From: Novosphingobium aerophilum
Lineage (GTDB): Bacteria; Pseudomonadota; Alphaproteobacteria; Sphingomonadales; Sphingomonadaceae
NCBI RefSeq assembly: GCF_014230305.1
Contig: NZ_JACLAU010000002.1
Location: 1 to 64,000, forward strand
Length of the DNA: 64,000 nucleotides
Direction: 5' to 3'
A program made the translations under genes and the position numbers. Under the pieces are notes generated by a model, which did not search any database, was not told the origin of the DNA, and saw only the letters and a program-made list of their open reading frames with translations. Shown piece by piece: positions 1 through 7,706 of this stretch (positions are counted from its first letter, which is position 1; each line of letters begins with the position of its first letter).

Positions 1-116
1 TGTTGTCCCCCGCCCCTTTCGAGGTCGCAACCATTACTGGTCGAGGTTAGTCCGGTGGGCACAGGTCGTACCAGCTGACCTGGCTATGTTGTCATAGCAC
101 CTCCTTACTCGCGCCG

Positions 117-296
117 TTACAGCGCACCATTCATGCCGCGATAAGGGATGCCGCACGCCCGCAATGGGCGCGAGACCGGCACACCGCGCCATGGCTTGAT
201 CCACGGCTTCGTGCCGGACTCGAGGCGGGCGATGATTTCCTGGGTGATACGGGTAGCAGGCGACACTCCGCCGCTTTGTCCCTTGCGATAGGCCAT
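117..296 (-). pseudogene. ArdC-like antirestriction protein, N-terminal fragment
   Basis: This 59-codon ORF is preceded by a good Shine-Dalgarno (AGGAGATC). It reads like the start of the ArdC/DUF1738 ssDNA-binding domain: a helix ending RLESGTKPWIKPW, then PYRGMN. In the family this domain continues for over 100 residues after the R-G-M/I-N motif, followed by a zinc metalloprotease domain. Here a stop follows three codons after RGMN. The sequence to the left (1-116) shows no continuation in any frame, which suggests truncation by insertion or deletion. ArdC proteins protect incoming DNA from host restriction during conjugation. This copy is probably non-functional. Confidence 0.6.
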
Positions 297-451
297 GTTG
301 GATCTCCTGAAATGGCCTGACGACAGTTTCGTCGGTCAGTGCCGGAGATCCCGGAGCCCCCTCCGCTCTCTTTCCATGAAGGAAGCGGCCCCCCGGCATG
401 TGCCGGAGGACCGCTTCACGGTGGCGAGCAGCCATTCCTGTCAGGAGGAGG

Positions 452-2440
452 TCAGGCGGCCAGCTCGCTCGGAGGCTGATTGTCGTCGTTGGCGACGAAA
501 TCCGCGTCGGGACTTTGCGCTTCGTTATCGGCAGGAATTTCCGGCTGGTCGGCAAAGCGCATGACTTCGGGCACCCAGGCGAGTGCCCTTTCCCGAACTT
601 CGACCTCGGTGATGTAGGTCCCCGCGAAGACGCGCTCGGCGCTCATCGCGAGATCGCCCTTTTTCACCGATGCGAAGCGTGAGGACAGTTCCAAACCGCC
701 AACATCGGTGAGCGCATCAAGGATGACCTGCTTCGAGACGCGGTCGAAGTAATTTGCCGCGGTCGGACGCCACCATTGCGCCATGTCGATGCCGATCGTG
801 CTGCCCAGATGATCCTGGAACGTGATCTGACGTTCGCCTGCCATGTTGAGGCTCGCCTCGAGCGTGCGAGCGACGACGAAGCCGAGCCATGCTGCGCGAC
901 TTTCATCAGCGAGTGCCCGGAACATCTTGAAGCGCAACGAAGCGTCTTCGCCAGATCGCCAACTCTCATCGAGACCCGAGCGCAGGTCCGCAAGGGATGC
1001 GCTTGCCGGCGCATCCTTCGCTTCGAACCCGACAATCGGACCCGCGGGGACGCCGCCACGCAGGGTCGTGGCCGCGCGTGACCGCCAGTCGTGGATGTCG
1101 GCATCCGCGAGGGTGAAGACCATGATGTCGAGCGAAAGGCCAGGATCCGATGCAACGTGGAGCGCGAGCACGTCACGACGTTGCATCGCAAGTTCGTCGA
1201 CCAGACGCTTGGAAAGCGCTGCACGGCGTTTGCCATCACTGCCGACACTCGCAACAACTTCGACGACATCTTCGTCACCAACGACTTCGATATCGCGCTC
1301 GCCGTAGAACACCGGCTGAAGAACCGGTGTGCCATCGCGCGAGAGAACGAGGATCATTCCGGCATCGGCCTTCAGTTCGGGTGCCAGTTCTGGGGGCTTT
1401 GCCCGAATGTCCTGGCATTCGCGCTCGATCGCTTCGATCGTCGCCTCGGCCGCAGCAATTGCTTCTTCGGCGCTGTCTTCATCCTCGAGAATGGCCGCAT
1501 GCTCGTCATAGGAAGCATCGAGTTCATCAAGGCGGGCCAGTTCGGCGTCAGTCAACGGAGCCGGCTCGGCCGGAAGGCGAATGAGGCCTTCGACGAGATC
1601 GTGACTGGCATAGGGGTCAAGCGTCGGCTTGACCCAGGCGAGGCCCTGCTCTGCGGCGAGCGCCTTGGCACGTTTCTCCATCTCCTCCGAGGCGAGGGTT
1701 TCGAGAAGCGCGACATCAACCCAGGACTCGCTGTCATCGTCGTCGAAGAGTTCGCGTTCGATCCGGCCACCTGCAGAGATATATGCGTCGCGACCGACAA
1801 GACGGGCCCGAGCATCGCTGCCACGAACCGTGCCGGAGAGCACCATGCGCCGGATACTGTCGGCGCTGGGCGCATAATAGCCCGAAGACGCCTGTTCATA
1901 GACGCGAGCCTGAATCTCCTGGTCGGAGGTCGCGCCGAAAGCTTTGGCGAGATCGAGAGTGATTTCGCCAGATGCCAGAGCATCGAAGACGACAGGCGCA
2001 AGGGTCGCGAGACGCAGCCGGCCTTCGACGAAGCGGACCGTCAGTCCGAACCTGCGCGCGACATCTTCCGTCGAGGCGCCTGCCTCGATCAGGGCAGCGA
2101 ACGCCTGCGCTTCGTCGGCGGGGTTCATCGCGAGGCGATGGAAGTTCTCGGCCAGGCTCGTTTCGACTGCGATTTCCGCATCGTCCTCAAGCACGAGGCA
2201 GGTAACCTCGTAGCCCTTCGGCAGGACTTTCTCTTCGGCAAGCGCCAGCAAGGCGCAGCGGCGGCGCTCTCCGGCTTCGACCTCGAATTTTCCACGAGCG
2301 GCAGGCCGAACGATGAGGTTCTGCAACAAGCCATGGGCGGCAATGCTCGCTTTCAGTTCGGAATCTGCGTCTGGGTCGCCATGACGGCGCACATTGCGAG
2401 GGGACCGGACCAACTTGGTCAGCGGGATCGACTTGATCAA
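452..2440 (-). CDS. ParB/RepB/Spo0J-family partition-like protein (element-encoded)
   Basis: 662 residues, about twice the size of a chromosomal ParB. The first ~120 residues hold the ParB/Srx-fold domain with the EAGERRR nucleotide-binding motif and an ENFHRLAMNPADEA box. Residues ~120-200 form the HTH (VARRFGLTVRFVEGRL). The long remainder is acidic and unrecognised. I chose the TTG start (2440) because AGGAG sits 8 bases upstream and the domain begins immediately. No ParA partner is next to it. Proteins of this long type occur in sphingomonad plasmids and integrative elements, where they may act in maintenance or regulation rather than classical partition. That role is inferred. Confidence 0.8.
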   Translation of the reverse strand: MIKSIPLTKLVRSPRNVRRHGDPDADSELKASIAAHGLLQNLIVRPAARGKFEVEAGERRRCALLALAEEKVLPKGYEVTCLVLEDDAEIAVETSLAENFHRLAMNPADEAQAFAALIEAGASTEDVARRFGLTVRFVEGRLRLATLAPVVFDALASGEITLDLAKAFGATSDQEIQARVYEQASSGYYAPSADSIRRMVLSGTVRGSDARARLVGRDAYISAGGRIERELFDDDDSESWVDVALLETLASEEMEKRAKALAAEQGLAWVKPTLDPYASHDLVEGLIRLPAEPAPLTDAELARLDELDASYDEHAAILEDEDSAEEAIAAAEATIEAIERECQDIRAKPPELAPELKADAGMILVLSRDGTPVLQPVFYGERDIEVVGDEDVVEVVASVGSDGKRRAALSKRLVDELAMQRRDVLALHVASDPGLSLDIMVFTLADADIHDWRSRAATTLRGGVPAGPIVGFEAKDAPASASLADLRSGLDESWRSGEDASLRFKMFRALADESRAAWLGFVVARTLEASLNMAGERQITFQDHLGSTIGIDMAQWWRPTAANYFDRVSKQVILDALTDVGGLELSSRFASVKKGDLAMSAERVFAGTYITEVEVRERALAWVPEVMRFADQPEIPADNEAQSPDADFVANDDNQPPSELAA

Positions 2441-2721
2441 GGGACGTACTCCTGATTACGAGCCCAAGCACCGACTTTCGACGCTCGTTCGGCTCAATCA
2501 GAAGCAAGCCCCCTTCCCTCTCTTATGACTCTGGTCGGACCATTCCTTATTCAGCAACATCAAGTCAGGACGAGTTGTGCCTTGGTTGCCGGTACATTCC
2601 CTATCGCCGCCCAGCACATGCAATCCACGAATTTTTGACGGGAGTTACGACTGGTTCATTGCTCTCTTTGTGTTCAGAATAGCGGACGATAAACTGATTT
2701 GCATCTGGGCGTAGGCGAACC
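2441..2721. other. Intergenic region upstream of the ParB-like gene
   Basis: About 280 bases, noticeably more AT-rich than the flanking genes, between the ParB-like TTG start and the tandem repeat at 2722. It probably contains the promoter for the ParB-like gene on the minus strand. I found no convincing ORF, tRNA or terminator, and no GTTC-N7-GTTC box like those near the integrase. Confidence 0.4.
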
Positions 2722-2779
2722 TGTCCGTCGTCAGAACATTTGGCACAACTTGTCCGTCGTCAGAACATTTGGCACAACT
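2722..2779. repeat. Perfect tandem repeat, 2 x 29 bp
   Basis: Two identical, directly adjacent 29-bp units at 2722-2750 and 2751-2779, each beginning TGTCCGTCGTCAG and ending TTTGGCACAACT. They abut the transposase remnant. The TGT start and imperfect dyad character resemble a transposon terminal repeat, so this may be the scar of two abutting insertion-sequence ends. No matching inverted copy was noticed at the far side of the remnant (3381-3460). The family cannot be assigned from the repeat alone. Confidence 0.7.
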
Positions 2780-2824
2780 CGCGGCGTAAATTAGCGGAGT
2801 GCGGGCCTCGTCTCGGGGTTGATG

Positions 2825-3380
2825 TTATGCGGCGAGCTTGCGGTGTTGCAAGCGTCGATATTCGATGGTCTGTCGTTTGATCCTTTCGCGTTGTTTGATG
2901 ATGGCGGGTGCCCTGCCGAAGTAGGCATCGGCGGGCGTCACGTTGCTGAGGCTCTCGTGGTAACGCTGGTGGTTGTAGTGCTCGACGAAGGCCTCGATCC
3001 GGGCCTCGAGGTCGCCGGGCAGGAAGTAGTTTTCCAGCAGGATGCGGTTTTTCAGGGTCTGATGCCAGCGCTCGATCTTGCCCTGGGTCTGCGGGTGTAG
3101 CGGGGCACCGCGCGCGCTCCACGACCAACTGACCGATCTTCGCGTGAAGCTTCTCGACTTCGGCCTCGCTGGCCGCCCGGGCCGCATCACTTGCCCCCGA
3201 GAACGTGCCTGCCATCCCTTCGACCGCCTGCCGCTTCCACGCCGCGATCATCGTATGGTGAATGCCATGCTTCGCTGCCAGCTCCGCCAGCGTCAGGTCA
3301 CCCCGGATCGCTTCCAGTTTCTTTGTTCGCAGGTGAAGAAACGCGGTGCAAAGCTCGGACAATCTTGCGCCCCCCGCCAT
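2825..3380 (-). pseudogene. IS3-family transposase remnant: orfA joined to the 3' end of orfB by internal deletion
   Basis: From 3380 to about 3116 the reading matches an IS3-type OrfA: a helix-turn-helix with LTLAELAAKHGIHHTMIAAWK, then the leucine-zipper-like EVEKLHAKIGQLVVER. At about 3110-3116 the reading moves to another frame and becomes the C-terminus of the OrfB integrase core: LHPQTQGKIERWHQTLKNR, then FVEHYNHQRYHESL and TPADAYFGR. The zinc/HTH end of OrfB and its first catalytic aspartates are missing, so roughly 200 codons have been deleted. The OrfA N-terminus is also degenerate. It cannot encode an active transposase. Confidence 0.85.
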
Positions 3381-3420
3381 TTGCCGTTTGACAAGCAGCA
3401 GGCTTTCATTCCAGTTGAAT

Positions 3421-3434
3421 GGACAACGTTGTCC
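3421..3434. promoter_or_regulatory. 14-bp perfect palindrome, candidate operator of the catabolic cluster
   Basis: GGACAACGTTGTCC is a perfect palindrome 105 bases upstream of the sugar-permease start and just upstream of its predicted -35. A related imperfect sequence (GACAACGTTATT, 11204-11215) lies in the promoter region of the TonB receptor at the other end of the cluster. The GntR-type regulator encoded between them is the natural candidate to bind both. Binding is inferred. Confidence 0.45.
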
Positions 3435-3444
3435 AATTACCCGT

Positions 3445-3474
3445 TTGTCGGCTGAGTAGAGAAGCGGCTAGAAT
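3445..3474 (+). promoter_or_regulatory. Candidate sigma-70 promoter for the permease-esterase-glycosidase operon
   Basis: TTGTCG at 3445-3450 and TAGAAT at 3469-3474 are separated by 18 bases, about 65 bases upstream of the permease ATG and immediately downstream of the palindrome. A repressor bound at the palindrome would touch the -35 region. This is a consensus-based prediction only. Confidence 0.35.
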
Positions 3475-3538
3475 TGCGGCAAGACGATCAAGCGTTCGGC
3501 TTGCGAACGACTACTGATGAAGCGCGGCAAAAGCCGCC

Positions 3539-4828
3539 ATGAATGGAGGGGGGTTGGTAGCGTTATCCGGCGAGGCTGCACAACCAGCAGGGCATACGGA
3601 TGCCCGTGGACTCCAGCCGTTCGTGTTTGCCCTGTTCTTCATATTCGGCGGAATCACTTCGCTGAACGACGTCATCATTCCCAAGTTGAAAGAATTGTTC
3701 GAGCTGAGCTGGACCGAGGCGATGCTGGTCCAGTTCTGTTTCTTCTTCGCCTATGCCGCGATAGGCATTCCCGGTGCGATGCTGATCAAGAAGATCGGCT
3801 ACATGCGCGGGGCAGTTGCAGGCCTCCTGACCATGATGGTCGGCTGCCTGCTATTCATTCCCGCATCCCAGAATGCGGTGTATGGTCTGTTCCTGTTCGC
3901 CCTGTTCGTCCTCGCCAGTGGTGTAGTGATCGTGCAGGTGGTGGCCAATCCGCTGATCTCGATGCTCGGCCCTGCACGCACCGCGCATAGTCGGCTGACA
4001 TTCGCGCAGGCGTTCAATTCGCTTGGAACCACGCTCTTCCCCTATTTTGGCGCGATCATAATTCTCGGAAGCTTGGCGACGGTTACGGCAGCCGAGCTTT
4101 CCGGGGCGGAATTGGCGGCCTATCGAACCCAGGAAACGATCGTAATCGTCAATGCCTATACCGGCCTTGCGGCAGCCCTTGCGATAGTTGCCCTGGTCGT
4201 CTGGCTGTGTCGCAATCGCCTGAAGGGTGAACGCCATGAACCTGGATCCGGCCTCGGCGGGCTGGACCTGCTGAAGCGCCCACGCTTCGGCTACGGCGCG
4301 CTCTGCATCTTCCTTTATGTCGGGGCGGAAGTTTCGATCGGCTCGATCATCATCAATTACCTGACGCAAGATCGCGTGTTCGACCAGCCAGAGCAGGCTG
4401 TTGCCTGGATGATCATCCTGTATTGGGGCGGCGCGATGATCGGCCGCTTTATAGGCTCCGCCATCTTGCGTGTGCTGAGCCCGGGCAAGGTTCTGGCATG
4501 TGTGTCGGCCGGAGCCATTGCGCTGATCCTGATCTCGACGGGAACAGAAGGATCGGTCGCAGGATACAGCCTGTTGGCCGTGGGACTTATGAACTCGATC
4601 ATGTTTCCCACCATTTTCACACTCGCCTGCGATAATCTGGGCTCAAGAGCAGCAGACGGGTCCGGGATCATCAACGTCGCCATTTTCGGTGGCGCCGTCG
4701 TTCCACTGCTTACCGGTATGATTGCAGACGCAAGTGGCAGCCTGTCCATCGCCTTGGCGCTTCCCGCCATGTGTTATGCAATCATCGCCGGTTTCGGCGT
4801 TTTCGCACGCCGCCCCGCCGACGGATAA
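3539..4828 (+). CDS. Sugar MFS transporter, FucP/GluP (FHS) family
   Basis: 429 residues with about 12 hydrophobic segments. The N-terminus carries the FHS-family pattern (FALFFIFGGITSLNDVIIP, then GIPGAMLIKKIGYMRG), and TM4-5 contains VVANPLI with FAQAFNSLGT. These resemble L-fucose permease and glucose/galactose transporters, which are sugar-proton symporters of the inner membrane. It is the first gene of a same-strand run followed by secreted hydrolases, so it probably takes up the sugar released in the periplasm. The start codon has no strong Shine-Dalgarno. The exact sugar is not predictable. Confidence 0.88.
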   Translation: MNGGGLVALSGEAAQPAGHTDARGLQPFVFALFFIFGGITSLNDVIIPKLKELFELSWTEAMLVQFCFFFAYAAIGIPGAMLIKKIGYMRGAVAGLLTMMVGCLLFIPASQNAVYGLFLFALFVLASGVVIVQVVANPLISMLGPARTAHSRLTFAQAFNSLGTTLFPYFGAIIILGSLATVTAAELSGAELAAYRTQETIVIVNAYTGLAAALAIVALVVWLCRNRLKGERHEPGSGLGGLDLLKRPRFGYGALCIFLYVGAEVSIGSIIINYLTQDRVFDQPEQAVAWMIILYWGGAMIGRFIGSAILRVLSPGKVLACVSAGAIALILISTGTEGSVAGYSLLAVGLMNSIMFPTIFTLACDNLGSRAADGSGIINVAIFGGAVVPLLTGMIADASGSLSIALALPAMCYAIIAGFGVFARRPADG

Positions 4829-4868
4829 ACCTCATGTGCCCACACCACTCCACGACAAAGGGAACTGC

Positions 4869-6425
4869 ATGTCCCGTTCAGCCATGATTGCAGCGCTGTC
4901 CGCCCTGCTCCTCGCAACACCGGTCGCTGCCGAACAGGTTATGCGGGTCGAGCAAGGCCCTCTTTCGGGCGTAAAAGACAACGATGTCAGAATTTATTAT
5001 GGAGTTCCGTTCGCCGCCCCTCCGACAGGAGCAGATCGGTGGGCTCCGCCGCGCCCGCCACACCCCTGGGACGAGACGGTTCGCCGAGCCGACGTGATGC
5101 CGCCGAGTTGTCCGCAGGAGCTATCGGCGGAAGGCTTCATGATGTGGACCAGTGAATACATGACGCCCGTCGAGCCGGGGGTGAGCGAGGATTGCCTCTT
5201 CGCCAACATCTGGACCGCGGCCGAAACGCCCGGTGCAGCATTGCCGGTGCTCGTCTACATCCATGGCGGTGGATATACCTCAGGCTCCGGCACAGTGCCT
5301 GTCTATGACGGGGCCAACCTTGCTCGACAGGGACTCGTCGTCGTCACTATCAACTACCGGCTGGGCGTGCTCGGCTTCCTTGCTCATCCCGAGCTGACTG
5401 CAGAACAGCGTGGCGCGTCCGGGAACTACGCGCTTCAGGACCAGATCGAAGCACTGCGCTGGATAAGGCAGAACATATCTGCGTTCGGTGGCGACCCGGC
5501 CAAAGTCACCATTGCGGGTCAGTCTGCCGGTGGCGGTTCGGTCCTTGGCCTCCTGGCCTCTCCGGAAGCCAAAGGGCTGTTCCGTGCGGCCATCGTGCAG
5601 AGCGCGCCGGGCATGGGCTCCTATCCTCCGCTTTCCGCCGCAGAACAATCAGGCTCGGCGCTGGTAAAAAGCTGGAACGTTCAATCGATCGCCGATGCTC
5701 GCGCACTTCCGGTCGAGAAGCTTACCGTATCTCCGGGGCCCGGCGGTGGTGGTCTGCCCATCGCCGACGGGAAGGTCATTCCAACCGCATCGCAATCTCT
5801 TGGAATGGCGAATGATGTCCCGGTCATGACCGGTTATACACTCAACGATCTGTTCGCGCCGACCCGCCGCGTAACTGCTACCGAATGGAACACGGAAGCG
5901 CGGGAACGCTATGGCAGCCAAGCCGAGAAATTTCTCCGGTTCTATCCGGGCGACAGTGACGCTCAGGCTTCGGATTCCGCAACCCGGGAAATCACTGCCC
6001 GCGCAGAGATGGCCCCAATTCTGGAATGGATGGAGCACCGGGGCGCCCAGAGCCCTGTCTATGCCTATCTTTTCAGCCACGTCGAACCGGGACCCAATGC
6101 CGCACAATACGGGGCGTTCCATTCTTCGGAACTGCCATACATGTTCGATACGCTGCATCTTTCGCCGGGGCGGGATTTCACCGAGGTGGATCGCAACGTC
6201 GTCAGGCAGTTTTCCGGTGCTGTGGTCAATTTCGTCACCACCGGAAATCCGGGCGGAGGGACAGTACCAACCTGGCCTGCGCTTGATGCGGAGGGCAAAG
6301 CGGTGATGGAATTTAACGCCACCGCCAAGCTTTCACGGATTTACCCGGAAGGAGCTGACGGTGTGATTGCCGCGGGCAGCCCGCCAGCGCTGCCAAATCC
6401 CTTCGCCGCTCCGGCAACTCCCTGA
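4869..6425 (+). CDS. Type B carboxylesterase, secreted
   Basis: 518 residues from the ATG at 4869. This start gives a clean signal peptide (MSRSAMIAALSALLLATPVAA) and has AAAGGGAA upstream. An in-frame upstream extension would overlap the permease gene and lacks a signal. Oxyanion-hole motif YIHGGG and nucleophile elbow GQSAGGGS place it in the carboxylesterase/lipase family (alpha/beta hydrolase). EDCLFANIW is the family's N-terminal signature, and AFHSSELPYMF supplies the catalytic His region. It likely cleaves an ester in the periplasm. With the GH3 and tannase-like genes nearby, an acylated sugar is the plausible substrate. Confidence 0.9.
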   Translation: MSRSAMIAALSALLLATPVAAEQVMRVEQGPLSGVKDNDVRIYYGVPFAAPPTGADRWAPPRPPHPWDETVRRADVMPPSCPQELSAEGFMMWTSEYMTPVEPGVSEDCLFANIWTAAETPGAALPVLVYIHGGGYTSGSGTVPVYDGANLARQGLVVVTINYRLGVLGFLAHPELTAEQRGASGNYALQDQIEALRWIRQNISAFGGDPAKVTIAGQSAGGGSVLGLLASPEAKGLFRAAIVQSAPGMGSYPPLSAAEQSGSALVKSWNVQSIADARALPVEKLTVSPGPGGGGLPIADGKVIPTASQSLGMANDVPVMTGYTLNDLFAPTRRVTATEWNTEARERYGSQAEKFLRFYPGDSDAQASDSATREITARAEMAPILEWMEHRGAQSPVYAYLFSHVEPGPNAAQYGAFHSSELPYMFDTLHLSPGRDFTEVDRNVVRQFSGAVVNFVTTGNPGGGTVPTWPALDAEGKAVMEFNATAKLSRIYPEGADGVIAAGSPPALPNPFAAPATP

Positions 6426-6447
6426 ACAGATCGAGAAGGAATACATC

Positions 6448-7680
6448 ATGCGTTTGATCCGATCGATTGCGGCCTGCGCGCTGATTTCATCAGCCCCGCT
6501 GCAAGCGCAGGTCTGGCCTGCCGTGGATGCCGCCCTCCAACCGATGGTCGATAAGGGTGAACTGGCTGGCGTAGTGACGATCGCGATGAAGGACGGCGCG
6601 GTGGTGCATTCCTCGGCGATCGGCAAGCGCGATCTCGAAAGCGGGAAACCAATGGAAACCGACACAATTTTCCGAGCCTTTTCGATGACCAAGCCGGTCA
6701 CCGCCGTGGCAATGATGATCCTGTATGACGAAGGTAAATGGCAGCCGTCAGATCCGATCACCAAGTTCTTGCCCGAACTTGAGGGGGTGAAGCTTTTCAA
6801 GGGGATGGATGCATCGGGCAATCCGATCATCGAGGCTCCGCAATCTCTGCCCACAATCGAGCAGTTGCTGACGCATACTGCCGGATTCAGTTATGGCTTC
6901 ATGCCAGGTTATGTCGACGATCTCTATCGCGCCGACAGCCCGATGGCAGCGCAATCGACCGATGCCTTCGTTGACAAGCTCGCCGCCCTCCCGCTCCTTT
7001 TCGAACCCGGTACCCAATGGCAATACAGCGTGGCGATGGATGTCCAGGGCGCAATCGTCGAGCGGATCAGCGGAATGGCGCTGGCCGACTTCATGGAACA
7101 GCGCATCTTCGCACCGCTCCGCATGACGGACACGGCATTCTACGTTCCGCTTGAGAAGAGAGAGCGTTTTGCATCGCTCTATGAGTGGCAGAACGGGAAA
7201 CTGGCAAAGCCCGGCGGCGGCAGGTTTGCCGCAACCTATGCGGATCCTCCAGGCTTTGCATCAGGGGGCGGAGGCTTGGTCACCACGGCCGGAGACTATG
7301 CACGCTTCGGGCAAATGTTGCTGAACGACGGTGTCCTGGACGATGTCCGCATCCTTGCCCCCGGATCAGCAAAAACCATCATGACCGATCATCTCCCTCC
7401 TGCGCTTGTCAGCGGAAAGTTCGGCATCGGCATGCAGCAGATCCGCCCGGGATATCAGTTCGGTTACAACGGGGTCGTCGTGACGGATCCAGAGCTGGCT
7501 GGGGTCGATATGGGGAAAGGCAGCTATCTATGGGACGGCGCGGCAGGGACATGGTTCTGGGTCGATCCGACCAATAATCTCGTATTCGTCGGTATGATCC
7601 AGCGCCTGATGGCATCAGGCGGTATGCCCAATATTCAAGCCATCAGCCAGAAAGCCGTCAAGCAAAGCCTCTCCAATTGA
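6448..7680 (+). CDS. Beta-lactamase class C-type serine hydrolase (esterase-like), secreted
   Basis: 410 residues from the ATG at 6448, preceded by GAGAAGGA. The N-terminus is a signal peptide ending APLQAQ. The catalytic SxxK is in FSMTKP and a tyrosine motif (QYSVAMD) falls at the expected distance. There is no clear KTG triad but a GTWFWVDP strand near the C-terminus. This pattern is common in EstB-like esterases and D-aminopeptidase relatives rather than true AmpC. It follows the carboxylesterase by 22 bases. An acyl-ester hydrolase role in the same pathway fits better than antibiotic resistance, but that is inference. Confidence 0.85.
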   Translation: MRLIRSIAACALISSAPLQAQVWPAVDAALQPMVDKGELAGVVTIAMKDGAVVHSSAIGKRDLESGKPMETDTIFRAFSMTKPVTAVAMMILYDEGKWQPSDPITKFLPELEGVKLFKGMDASGNPIIEAPQSLPTIEQLLTHTAGFSYGFMPGYVDDLYRADSPMAAQSTDAFVDKLAALPLLFEPGTQWQYSVAMDVQGAIVERISGMALADFMEQRIFAPLRMTDTAFYVPLEKRERFASLYEWQNGKLAKPGGGRFAATYADPPGFASGGGGLVTTAGDYARFGQMLLNDGVLDDVRILAPGSAKTIMTDHLPPALVSGKFGIGMQQIRPGYQFGYNGVVVTDPELAGVDMGKGSYLWDGAAGTWFWVDPTNNLVFVGMIQRLMASGGMPNIQAISQKAVKQSLSN

Positions 7681-7706
7681 AGTCGTCCGGCACAGCAGGA
7701 AGTCCT

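Noticed and set aside
34-555. A 173-codon minus-strand frame overlapping the ArdC fragment and the ParB 3' end.
   Set aside because: Its sequence is Arg/His/Pro-rich and shows no family. The ArdC fragment in another frame and ParB explain the region better.
1091-2455. A 454-codon plus-strand frame opposite the ParB-like gene.
   Set aside because: The minus-strand protein has ParB motifs and a good ribosome site. The plus-strand frame is a compositional shadow.
6448-7680. Beta-lactamase resistance gene.
   Set aside because: The SxxK motif is present but no KTG box was seen and the gene lies in an esterase/glycosidase operon. Esterase-like function is more likely.
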